Source: Capra hircus (lineage: Eukaryota; Chordata; Mammalia; Artiodactyla; Bovidae). Taken from it: a DNA stretch of 64,000 nucleotides. Numbering within the stretch: position 1 is the first letter of the stretch; each line of letters begins with the position of its first letter. The stretch is from contig NC_030823.1 in assembly GCF_001704415.2 (NCBI RefSeq), forward strand, positions 74,338,458-74,402,457, given 5' to 3'. Shown here one piece after another: positions 11,345 to 21,482 of this stretch. Under the pieces are notes generated by a model. The model ran no database searches. It was not told the origin of the DNA and saw only the letters and a program-made list of their open reading frames with translations. A program made the translations under genes and the position numbers.

Positions 11345-11752
11345 AGTAGCATTAGAGTTCTGAGACCCCCATTTCTAATGAGCACCCCAGTGAGGCTCCT
11401 GCTGGGCCTGGACAACACAGATAAACCAGGGTGTAAACTGTTACTGACTTGCCCACGCTCTTTAGCTTTGAAAAATCACCAAGCTTATTGAGAAATGTTT
11501 CACCTGTTCAAGATGGCTGGATTTTTGAAAGACTGCTCAGCTATGTGTGTGCTTTCCAAAAGAATGTGGGGGTAATAACCTAGCTTTAGTTTGCTTTCCT
11601 TTTAAAAAGGTGAATGTTTTTATCATGTTATTTGCACTGTTGAATGCCCACTCTCTCTCCAAAATTGCATTTGTTGTTCATTTAAATTATGATGAAAAAT
11701 TGCCACAAGGTTCAAGCATTCAGCTGTAGCTTTCTGTTTCTTAGCTCCCAAT
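11345..11752 (+). repeat. Inverted duplicate, arm A (partner 25226-25632)
   Basis: This arm matches the reverse complement of 25226-25632 over about 400 bp with only scattered differences. An example is the shared block CTTTCCAAAAGAATGTGGGG followed by GTAATAACCTAGCTTTAG. The first roughly 60 bp resemble an old MER5-type DNA transposon end; the rest is not a repeat I know. Similarity stops abruptly at both ends. Confidence 0.88.
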
Positions 11753-12330
11753 TCAATTCCAAACATATACAAAAGCAGAGAGAGAAGGTAATGAACCCAG
11801 TGTCCCCATCACTGCATTCAACAAATGTCAACATATGGATAATCATATTTTATCCAGACACTCCATTTTTCCCTACCAGATTTATTTTTAAAATAATCAC
11901 TGACATTATGTAGTTACTTTATTTGTAAATTTTTGATTTCTCAATTTTTTTTTAAGAAAAAAATTTAAATTTAGGTAACATATAACATTATATAAATTTC
12001 ACATGTGCAACATTTTTCTCCTAGCTCTGTACTCCTAAAGCATGCTCGCCATAAGAAATTTAGTTTCCATCTCTCATCACACAGCCAATCCCTTTGCCCA
12101 TTCTACTCTCCCCTCTACTCCTCCCCTCTGTGAACAGCTCCTCAGCCTCTGTATATGCCTGTTTCTTTTTGCCTGGTTTATTTATTTTGCTAGTTTTTAT
12201 ATTCCACATGTGATGAAACCATATGTATTTATCTTTCTCCATCTGACCTATTTCACTTACATAATACCCTCAAAGTTCACCCATGTCGTTGCAATTGTCA
12301 AGATTTCATATTTTTTCCTGGCTAGGTAGT
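11753..12330 (-). mobile_element. Old L1 3' region remnant
   Basis: In reverse orientation the sequence matches the style of old mammalian L1 3' ends (plus-strand text such as GTTGCAATTGTCAAGATTTC and ATTCCACATGTGATGAAACC). No intact frame remains. Confidence 0.6.
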
Positions 12331-12331
12331 A

Positions 12332-12363
<32 letters not shown>

Positions 12364-12407
12364 GTATATATATATATATGTATGTATATGTATAATATAT
12401 AGATATA
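12331..12407. repeat. (TC)n(TA)n compound microsatellite
   Basis: A run of TC dinucleotides passes into TA/TATG repeats, directly before a SINE. Confidence 0.93.
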
Positions 12408-12690
12408 GGAGAAGGCAATGGCACCCCACTCCAGTACTCTTGCCTAGAAAATCCCATGGATGGAGGAGCCTGGTAGGCTGCAGTCCATGGGTCGCTAAGA
12501 GTCAGGCACAACTGAGCGACTTCACTTTCACTTTTCACTTTCATGCATTGGAGAAGGAAATGGCAACCCACTCCAGTGTTCTTGCCTGGAGAATCCCAGG
12601 GACGGGGGAGCCTGGTGGGCTGCCGTCTGTGGGGTCGCACAGAATCGGATACGACTGAAGCGACTTAGCAGCAGCAGCAGCAGCAGACAT
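12408..12690 (+). mobile_element. Bov-A2 SINE (dimer)
   Basis: Two Bov-A monomers are joined by the CACTTTTCACTTTC linker and end in a (CAG)n tail. It lies inside the minus-strand L1 remnant. Confidence 0.94.
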
Positions 12691-13240
12691 ACACGTGCGT
12701 GTGGATGATCTGTCCATTGATCTAAGTGGGGTATTAAGTCCCTATTATTATTTTTTTGCTGTCCATTTCTTCTTTTATCTATTAATGTTTGCTTTATGTG
12801 TTTAGGTGGCCAATTTGATATATATATGTATTCACAATTCTATATTTTCAACTTGGATTGATCCCTTAACCTTATGGCTTTCTTTGTTTCTCCTTACAGT
12901 CTTGTATTAAAGTCTCTTTTGACTGATATAAGTATTGCTACCCTGGCTTAATTTTGATTTTCATTTGCACGGAGTACCATTTTCTATCCTCTTGCTTTCT
13001 CTGTGTGTGTGTCTTTGGATCAGAACTGAATCTCCTGTAGGCGGAATATATATATGGGTCTTAATTTATATCTATTCAGTCAGTGTATGTCTCTCGATTA
13101 TTTAGTCCATTTACATATAAAGTAACCATTGATAGGTATGTAATTGTTGCTATTTTATTATTTTGTTTTTTTTTAAGTTCTATTTTATATTTTTTCTTAT
13201 TTCGTCCTCCTCCCCTGTGATTGGATGACTATCTTTACTG
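12691..13240 (-). mobile_element. L1 ORF2 remnant
   Basis: The plus-strand text has the order of phrases typical of a reversed L1 reverse-transcriptase region: CTGTCCATTGATC, CTTGGATTGATCCCTTAACC, AAAGTCTCTTTTGACTGATA and CATTTGCACGGAGTACCATT. The frame is heavily broken. Confidence 0.8.
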
Positions 13241-13249
13241 TTAGTGCTC

Positions 13250-13460
13250 CTAAAGGAAATCAACCCTGAATATTCACTGGAAGGACTGGTGCTGAAGATG
13301 AAGCTTCAATACTTTGGCCACCTGATCGAAGAATTGACTCATTGGAAAAGACCTTGATGCTGGGAAAGATTGAGGGCAGGAGGATAAGGAGGCAACAGAG
13401 GATGAGATGGTTGGATTGTATCAGTGACTCAATGGACATGAGTTTGAGCAAACTCCAGGA
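13250..13460 (+). mobile_element. BovB 3' end, part 1 (split)
   Basis: The fragment runs from the AATATTCACTGGAAGGACTGG region to GAGTTTGAGCAAACTCCAGGA. It is interrupted at 13461 by a 190-bp segment and resumes at 13651. Confidence 0.88.
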
Positions 13461-13650
13461 TAAGTTTAATTATACTTATCAAAGAGCTTTTACTATCTAA
13501 ATGGTAATTATGTCAATCACAAATTCTTTGTGTTTGATCACCAAAATCATAAAATAACTGCATTAACCAAGTTAGTAATTACTTACATTTTGCTGGAACA
13601 AAAACTGAGCTATGATTGTTACTGCTGTCTGTGACTTGCTCATGTGATTC
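13461..13650. other. 190-bp insertion in BovB flanked by 12-bp duplication
   Basis: A non-LINE, AT-rich segment interrupts the BovB copy. CAAACTCCAGGA stands directly before it (13449-13460) and directly after it (13651-13662), as a target-site duplication would. It has no poly(A), no tRNA-like box and no terminal inverted repeats that I can see. Confidence 0.7.
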
Positions 13651-13737
13651 CAAACTCCAGGAGATGGTGAAGGACACAGAAGACTGGTGAGCTTCAGTTC
13701 ATAGGATCACAGTCGGAAACGACTGAATGATTAAAAA
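13651..13737 (+). mobile_element. BovB 3' end, part 2
   Basis: The interrupted BovB continues with CAGGAGATGGTGAAGGACA and ends near TCGGAAACGACTGAATGA, with a short A-rich tail. Confidence 0.82.
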
Positions 13738-13739
13738 AG

Positions 13740-14650
13740 AACAGCAGCTGCAACACACCTCTGCTGGTGGGTGAGGCTGGTATTGGGGCTAGTACTGGCC
13801 CACTGGTGAGTGAAGCTTCTCGGAGTCTCCGGTTGTAGGGTGTCTGGTGAGTTAGGGCTTGTTCTGGTGCACAGATGTATGCGGCGTGGACACTCTGATG
13901 GACAGGGCCATGACCTGGGCAGTTCAGTGCTCAAGGGGTCTTAAGGCAGCCAGCCTGCTGGTGGTTGGGGCTGTGTCCTTGCCTTGCTTGGTGCTTGGCC
14001 TGAGGCATCCCATCACTGGCGCTGACAGTCTGGGAAGCTAAGAAGCTAGAGGGAGGAGCTCCATTGCCAGCTTTCTCGTGATAGAACGAGCTCCCCCAAA
14101 TGACTGCCACGAGGCTCTGTGTTCCCAAGGGGAGGTACAGTTGCATCCTGCCTCTCTGAGACTCTTAGGATCACTTCAAATGATTGCTTCTGCCTTGGGT
14201 ACCAGAGTGTGTAAGATTTTGTGTGTGCCCTTGAAGAGTGGAGTCTCTATTTCTCACAGCCCTTTGGGTCTCCCAAATGGAAGTTCTCTGAATTCTAAAG
14301 CCAAACATTCTGGAGGCACAACTTCCTGGTGCAGGACGCCTGGGCCGTGGAACGTGATGGGGCTCAGAACCCCTGCTCCTTGGAGAGACCCCTGCAATTG
14401 CAATTATCCTCTTGTATGTGGGTTGCCCCCCAGGGGTGTATGGGTTTCTACTACACCCATATACTAACCCCACTATACCCATGTTTCTGCCCCTCCTATC
14501 TTATTTTGACTCCGTTAGAACTTTAGTTATAGAAGATATTTTCTATTAGCTTTCCAGTCTCTTATTCACAGCTGTTCTAGATATAGCTGTAAAGTTTGTT
14601 CTCCTGTGGCAGGAGATGAGCTCAGGCTCTTCCTGCTCTATCATCTTGGC
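13740..14650 (-). mobile_element. L1 5' UTR-like GC-rich region
   Basis: Its reverse complement is homologous to 34480-35900 in the same order (AAGGGCACA(C/G)ACAAAAT, CCCTGCACCAGG, TTGGGA/GGAAATCCAAGGG-type blocks). Because the 34-36 kb copy leads into L1 ORF2-like sequence, I read both as L1 promoter/5' UTR. Open frames of 60-129 aa inside are composition shadows. Confidence 0.62.
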
Positions 14651-14962
14651 TACACACCCCTTTGTATAATTATATATTTATATTAATTATATATGTATAT
14701 TACTTATTTATATTCAGCTTTATGTCTCTAGAAGGTTGAGTTTGTTGTATATATGAGTTTTATACACACTGAGTGTTCTTGTAAAGTTCTACCATAATCC
14801 TGTAAGATGTCCAAATAGATTTCTAGCAAGCTATTTTAACAAATACCAAAATGAAATGAACATTTTTCAATTATCAAGAGAAAAAAAATTTTTTTAATCT
14901 TACCTTGCTCTAGTAAACAGTGTAGGATAACTCAGTAATGTATTGATATATAAAACACTTTT

Positions 14963-15244
14963 TAGTTCAGTTCAGTTCAGTTCAATTAAGTCGCTCAGTC
15001 GTGTCCGACTCTTTGCGACCCCATGAATTGCAGCACACCAGGCCTCCCTGCCCATCACAACTCCCGGAGTTCACTCAGACTCACGTCCATTGAGTCAGTG
15101 ATGCCATCCAGCCATCTCATCCTTGGTTGTCCCCTTCTCCTCCTGCCCCCAATCCCTCCCAGCATCAGAGTCTTTTCCAATGAGTCAACTCTTCTCATGA
15201 GGTGGCCAAAGTACTGGAGTTTCAGCTTTAGCATCATTCCTTCC
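14963..15244 (-). mobile_element. BovB 3' end
   Basis: This is a short BovB tail with a (TTCAG)n end. It is flanked by an 8-bp target-site duplication, ACACTTTT (14955-14962 and 15245-15252). Confidence 0.92.
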
Positions 15245-15349
15245 ACACTTTTACCTGTTTTTAATGATTGATTTTTTGGTATATTTTATTGTAGTGTATG
15301 GTTTGGAGATTTAGGGCACCTTATTTCATTTCAATTTGTCTCACCTCCT

Positions 15350-15700
15350 TGTTGTTGTTGTTGTTGAGTTGCTAAGTTGTATCTGACAGTTTGCAACCTC
15401 ATGGGCTGCAGCACTCCAGGCTTCCCTGTCCCTCACTATATCCTGGAGTTTGCTCAAACTCATGTCCACCGAGTGGGTGATGCCATCCAACCATCTCATC
15501 CTCTGCTGTCCTCTTTTCCTTTTGCCTTCAATCTTTCCCAGCATCATGGCCTTTTCTAGTGAGTTGGCTCTTATTGGCCACCTCTTATATAGATGGAAAA
15601 AGTATTGGAGCTTCAGCTTCAGCATCAGTCCTTCCAGGGCTGATTTTCTATATGATTGACTGATTTGATCTCCTTGCAGTCCAAGGGACTCAATTCCTTA
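15350..15700 (-). mobile_element. BovB 3' end
   Basis: It starts with a (TTG)n tail, then the reversed BovB end with C-terminal ORF2 phrases (RMRWLDGITHSVDMSLSKLQ). A local insertion near 15585 disrupts the frame. Confidence 0.88.
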
Positions 15701-15934
15701 TACCATACTAATTTATGATAAACTCTGTTTTCTTTTCCCTATAACATATCATATTTTCTCATAACATACCATTTTATATATTCATTTTTAAGCTTGTTTA
15801 CTGACTTATTTTCTTGTTTATTTTCTGCCTCCCCAAATAGAAATGAGCTCAATGCAAGTAGGGCTAAGACTCTCCTATTTAGCACTTTCCCAACATGGAT
15901 AGTTCTGGCACATGGAAAGCCTTCCTTGATCAAT

Positions 15935-16138
15935 GTGCTTAGTCGCTTAGTCCTGTCTAACTTTGTGACCCCATGTACTGCAGCCCGCCAGGCTCTTCTG
16001 TCCATGGGGATTCTCCAGGTAAGATTACTGGAGTGGGTTGCCATGCCCTCCTCCAGGGGATCTTCCTAACCCAGGGGTTGAACCCAAGTGTCCTGCATTG
16101 CAGGCAGATTCTTTACCAGCTGAGCCACCAGGGAAGGC
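15935..16138 (-). mobile_element. Bov-tA SINE
   Basis: A complete tRNA-derived SINE in reverse: the Bov-A end first, then the B-box region and the head ...CTGAGCCACCAGGGAAGG. CCTTGAT occurs just outside both ends (about 15924 and 16141) and may be the target-site duplication. Confidence 0.92.
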
Positions 16139-17749
16139 ATCCTTGATAAATACTATGGACTAAACGAGAGGCTGGATAAATAGTTCAAATGTGTGAGGGG
16201 ATAAAAGGACACAAACGTTTAAGAGAGATTACTCCTTCGCAGTGAAACTAAAAAAGGTGCATAATTAAAGTGTGATGTACGGTTATGTTTTCTTTCTCCC
16301 CACATATTCCCTACAAAATTCAACACCGGCAGCAAACAAATGACTCACCATATTGGTAACACGAGCATATGATGTATGAGACACACCAGATCTTCTAAAA
16401 ATTCTTACAGCAAAGAAGTGTTTTGCCAGTAATTCAGTTAAATAAAGATCCAGGCAACAGGTGATTTCATGAAGTGGATAAAAACCAAAACGAGATACCC
16501 AGGCTGCGGAGTCATTCTTTTTTTTTTTTTTTTTAACTATTTTATTTTATTTTATTTATTTTATTTTATTTTTTTTAAGATTTAAAATGTTTTATTTTTA
16601 TTTTTATTTTTTTTAATTTTATACTCATAGGAACACTGCTGCTCACACACAGGAATGCTGCTGGTCCAAGGGCTTTTCATTCCAACCAAAACACAATGAC
16701 TAGCAGAGCTGCCTTTTAATTGGAACCTAAGGAAAAAACAGTAGCAAGTAGGGGAGAAATTCCCATCTCTCCATCTTTCCACTGATACATGCTCAGCTTT
16801 CTCACTTCAGCCTATTACCATTTGCTTCTTAGGCTCAGAACAAGTTGGAAGTCTCAGTTCATTAAGCACCTGAATTTAGTAGCTGCCAGAAATTCAGAAG
16901 TCAAATTATGCTAAAGTATCATGGTGTCAGACAAAGCAATCAGAATGTGTACACTTAATAGTCAAACAGACATCATACCCCAGTGTCACTTCAGGAGTTT
17001 CTGAACTTAGACTGGATTCTCCCCTGTGCCCGAGACCCTCCCCTGTGTCTCAGTGACAGACTTCTGACATCCCTCTCATCTTTATTAGTGGGTCCTGAGC
17101 AAGAACGGCTCCTCATTGGGGAAGCAAAGCAGAGAACATCTGGAAATGAACCAACATTGTTCTTACCGCTACGGCTATAATGGCCGAGAGAGGCTCACAG
17201 AGGTCTCTGCCACCCTGAAATGCCCAGATTATTATTGTATCCTATCGTTCTTATGAAATCTGCTCATTGTTATTGGGTGGCAGACTTTGTAAACATCAAA
17301 GATTCATTGGAAGTTGTTTAAATAACTACTATGGTGGACAATGGCATTAGCTCCCACAGACTGAATTTTACTGAGAGGACTAGATCCAGAGAAACAACTA
17401 ATACTACTCCCTCAAACAGTGACATTAGCCATTATAATCCCCAAATCCAACACACTGCTGATGCAAACACGTGACTGCATTAACTCCTATCCATACACTG
17501 TTACAAATTCCACGTTTGATTGGTTTTTATTTTCCTGAAGCAACCTTTGCCTGATTTATCACATTTCAAACAATTTTTGTCCTATATGGCCATTATATGT
17601 CCTATGTATATAGCAGATTTCCCCGAAAAGTACATGCTCCTGCCTTCAAACTACTATCTCCCCATTTACTTCAAGTTCTAACCATGAATTCAAACTCAGT
17701 GTCTATATTTATGGTTGTATGCAACATTGAATTACATGTGGCATTTTCT
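16139..17749. other. Non-coding DNA with T-rich block at 16508-16625
   Basis: A T/TTTTA-rich low-complexity block sits at 16508-16625. The rest shows no gene, and short frames at 16983-17180 and 17597-17824 have no recognisable domains. Confidence 0.4.
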
Positions 17750-18240
17750 TTTTTTTTCTATTTTAAATTTTTATTTTTACTTTATTTTGCTTTACAATAC
17801 TGTATTGTTTTTGCCATACATTGACATGAATCTGCCATGGGTGTACATGAGTTCCCAATCCTGAACCCCTCTCCCACCTCCCACCCTATATCATCTCTCT
17901 GGATCTTCCCCATGCACCAGCCCCAAGCATCCTGTATCCTGTATCGAACATAGACTGGCGATTCGTTTTTTACCTGATAGTATACGTTTCAATGCCATTC
18001 TCCCAAATCATCCCAGCCTCTCCCTCTCCCACAGAGTCCAAAAGTCCGTTCTACACATCTGTGTCTCTTTTGCTGTCTAGCATACAGGGTTATCATTCCA
18101 TCTTTCTAAATTCCATATACATGTGTTAGTATACTGTATTGGTGTTTTTCTTTCTGGCTTACTTCACTCTGGATAATAGGCTCCAGTTTCATCCACCTCA
18201 TTAGAACCGATTCTTTATGTCCTTAATAGTGGTGCCCCCT
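17750..18240 (-). mobile_element. Ruminant L1 3' end
   Basis: In reverse it gives poly(A), the L1 3' UTR (GGTTTTGCCATACATTGACA on the plus strand, GCACCAGCCCCAAGCATC), then the ORF2 end with the SEVSQKEKHQY-type region. It closely matches the copies at 40.0, 44.3 and 63 kb. Confidence 0.93.
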
Positions 18241-18787
18241 TTCTTCAAAACTGCTGAGTAGTCAGGCAGTCTGGGTACTTCTCTTCCATAGGTCAGCATC
18301 CCTTTGTGGATTAACCCCAGAACCCAAGAGAGGCACTATTCACCACAGGGTCTGGCCTCCATTCTAGGATTCCCTCATTGCCAAAGAAGGATACTTTTGT
18401 GCCAAGTTGGAAATGAAGTGGAAAGAGCACGTGTCCATGAAGGAGTGGGTCCAGGAAGTCAGCACATGCTTTCACTAGGGAAAAATAACACAGGAGTGAG
18501 ACATCCACACGGGGGAGAGACAGGCTGATCCTCAAACCAGATGAGGATATGGGCACCTGTACCTCTGGGGGCTGCCTGGTTCCACTCTCACTGGGAGGAA
18601 CAGTGCAGAGAAGCAGACCCCCAGAGCCCACAGCTGTGAAATACTTCCTGCCCAGGACTAAATTCAGCCTTGTGTCTTGGGATGTGCTGACCAGACAGGA
18701 TTTCTGGAGGTGGCTGGCATAGTGAGGAAAGAGTAGCAAAGTGCCTGTCGACTATGCAGAATAGTTTCTGCTGTATCCTGAGCTGAA
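18241..18787. other. Unassigned segment with 142-aa minus frame
   Basis: A minus-strand frame at 18311-18739 is open for 142 codons but shows no domain, signal peptide or splice context that I recognise. It may be an old LTR or chance. Confidence 0.3.
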
Positions 18788-19104
18788 AGTCAAAGTGAAA
18801 GTCGCTCAGTCATGTCTGACTCTTTGCGACCCCATGGACTAAACAGCCCATGGAATTCTCCAGGCCAGCATACTGGAGTGGGTAGCCTTTCCCTTCTCCA
18901 GGGGATCTTCCCAACCCAGGGATCGAACCCAGGCCTCCTGCATTGTGGGCAGATTCTTTACCAGCTGAGCCACAAGGGAAGCCCGAAAATACTAGAGTGG
19001 GTAGCCTTTCCCTTCTCCAGGGGATCTTCCTGACTCAGGAATCGAACCGGGGTCTCCTGCATTGCAGGCAGATTCTTTACCAACTGAGCTATCAGGGAAG
19101 CCCC
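18788..19104 (-). mobile_element. Bov-tA SINE with duplicated head
   Basis: The reverse-oriented SINE contains two tRNA-derived heads in tandem. The blocks GTAGCCTTTCCCTTCTCCAG...GGGATCTTCC and GCAGATTCTTTACCA(G/A)CTGAGC each occur twice. Confidence 0.9.
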
Positions 19105-19645
19105 GTGCTTACTAGGGAGCTTAAAGATCTGACTTACAGAATGTGGATCTCAAAGATCTCCTTTGAGAATACCCGTGTTTTACTGATAAGCAAACTAAGG
19201 CCATGGGGCAGAGCTGTGAGTATGAACAGTTCTCCAACACCTTGTCTGTGTTGCTTTCTACTAAAACATTCTGAAGACGACAAGCAGAATTTTCCTTTGC
19301 TTTCCAGGACTGGCTATGTAGGACAGAGCTGAGTGCTGGTGGGTTGTTCCGCTCTTACACTTTCTAGAAAGCTCTCCTTTCTGGCCTCAACAGGGGACAC
19401 CTTTGCCCAAGTGTCATTGAACAGGCCCCTCACCTAGCTTACTATATGTCAGCCTTGCACCCCCTTCATCTTTACTCCAAGCTTCTCCTCCAGTACTGTG
19501 AGCCTCTGCCTGGTCTGTATATCTCAGCCTGTTTTCTTCCCATTCCACAGCTAAATCAGTCATTTCAGCATAAGAAGGCAAGAGAAGCCACCAGGAACAA
19601 CATCTCCATGAAAGAAAAATCACTTTGAGAATACATTGTATACAG
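19105..19645. other. Unassigned segment, possible MIR trace
   Basis: Around 19175-19220 the text (TTTTACTGATAAGCAAACTAAGG) resembles a MIR core. Nothing coding is supported. Confidence 0.3.
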
Positions 19646-19862
19646 CACGCACGTGTGCTGAGTCACTTCAGTCGTGACTGACTCTGCGACCCTATGGACC
19701 ATAGCCCACCAGGTTCCACTGTGCATGGGATTCTCCAGGCAAGAATACTGGAGTGGGTTGCCATCCCCTCCTTCAAGGGATCTTCCCGACCCAGGATCAA
19801 ACCTTCCTCTCTCATATCTCAGCATTGGCAGGCGGGTTCTTTACCATTCGCGCCACCTGTGT
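19646..19862 (-). mobile_element. Bov-tA SINE
   Basis: A reverse tRNA-derived SINE with the AGTCACTTCAGTCGTGACTGA end and the tRNA-like head near 19800-19860. It contains a small internal insertion near 19806. Confidence 0.88.
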
Positions 19863-20109
19863 AGAGCAAATTTTGACTCAAGTTGTAGCTGCCTCCATTC
19901 ACAGCCCAACTGGTGTGTGCTCATGGCATCAGAACACATTTGAGTCTCTATCTTAACCGTATGCAAGGTTTTACAAGTGAATTAAAAATAGGGTCTATTT
20001 CAGAAGGGAAGCATAAAGTCTTGCACTCACATCCTCCCCTGGACACACTTGAGTCTATAGCTACATATGAACAGTTTCCTCTTAAATCATGTGAAGACCT
20101 GGCTGAGTG

Positions 20110-21360
20110 ACACATTGTCTAGACTCACTTGGGGACATCGAAGTGGGCAGGACACCCCAGGAAACCATCTCACCGTGAACCCTACCTCAGTATGGTGTTC
20201 CACAAACCAGGAGGACCTTTGAGCCTCGAGTTTCTCCCTGAAGAGCAAGGATTTCAGACCCCACATCAGGGATTCCCACTTTGCAGACATACACTTGAGA
20301 GAGGAGCCTCCAATTATCTGGTTTTGAAAACCAATAGGATCATTTCCCAAGACCCACAAGATGGTAGCGATATGACAGGACACTCTTAAAGGGCTCCCAC
20401 TCAGAGTTGCCCACTCCAGAGCCCAGCTCATAGTCAGCCAATAGTGTCCAGACTGAAAGTGAAAAGTGTCACCTGCTTACATTATAGCCGAGGGCCAAGG
20501 GGGAGGCATCTAATTAAGCAGACGTTTGGAGCCTCAGGCACCCCGAGAACACAGGCTGCTGTATGCACCCTCATCCTGCCACTGTGCTCCAGATCACTGC
20601 TGTCTCCGGGAGGGGAGCTTCTGCATTTGTCTAGCGCTCCTGCTTTTTGTGGCTTCTTTCTTCGGAACATCTCTTCATCCATGGCTCATTTCTCTGGGGG
20701 AAGCTTGTGTTCCTATTCTTTAACGTTTGTTTCTTTAATATTTGGTGTCACCCAGAAAGGATCTCATATCTCTATCTGGTGCCCTGATTTTCCAGACTGC
20801 TGCCAGGGAACACTTCTGCGACACTTGGCTCTGGAGGCCAGTGGGACTTACCCTAGTGGGTGTCACAGGCCTGTAATCCATGGAGAGAGAGTTTTTAAGC
20901 ACCATCCCCTGGCCACAGCAAGAGGCAACAGGCTCAGGAGCTTGGTTTTCCTGTGAAGGTTTTTAAACTGGTCATCCTGAGTTCTGCTCAAGGAGTGGGA
21001 ATCTGACAAGGCAGGATCTTGTTGTTCCATCGCTTGGTTGTGTCTGAGTCTTTGCGACCCCGTGGACCGGAAAAGAGTTTATACATTTGTCTGAAGCCCT
21101 AATGTCTGTAATGGTTACTCAGGGGGCACCTCCAGATTGGCTGGCTCTGGTGATCAGTGGAGGTTATGCCTGTGGTCCCAAAAGACTGTGTGTATTTCAT
21201 ACTGTTAAAAGCTGATGCCTGGCAGTCTGTCTTCTAGTCAGCCCGAATCTAGGTGCTGAGATCCTGCCTTTTGGGTCACTGACATGTCTTGGCACATCCT
21301 TAACTGTTGGGAGCTATTAAAAATACAGTGGGTAGCTTGGCCAGGCACAGAGATTTGAGA
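20110..21360 (+). mobile_element. Possible ERVL-MaLR internal (non-coding) sequence
   Basis: The order and style of phrases (GAGAGGAGCCTCCAATTATC, CTTAAAGGGCTC, CTTGGCTCTGGAGGCCAGTG, CCATGGAGAGAGAGTTTTTA, TGATCAGTGGAGGTTATGCC) resemble the non-coding internal part of mammalian MaLR elements, from memory. The 170-aa frame at 20444-20956 lies inside it and is therefore probably not a gene. A SINE fragment interrupts it at about 21023-21068. Confidence 0.4.
21023..21068 (-). mobile_element. Bov SINE end fragment
   Basis: A short reversed piece of the Bov-A end (GTTGTGTCTGAGTCTTTGCG ACCCCGTGGACC). Confidence 0.75.
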
Positions 21361-21462
21361 GAAAATGAGGAGCTGAGAAAGAGTTGAACATGGTTTGTTT
21401 CCTACATGAAACTACTCCCTCAATACTGAGAGTGGTGGTGGTTTCATCTACTATAAAGACAA

Positions 21463-21482
21463 CGAAAAAAAAAAAAAAAAAA
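21463..21482. repeat. Poly(A) tract at the start of a BovB copy
   Basis: A nearly pure A run directly precedes the first recognisable BovB sequence. Confidence 0.85.
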
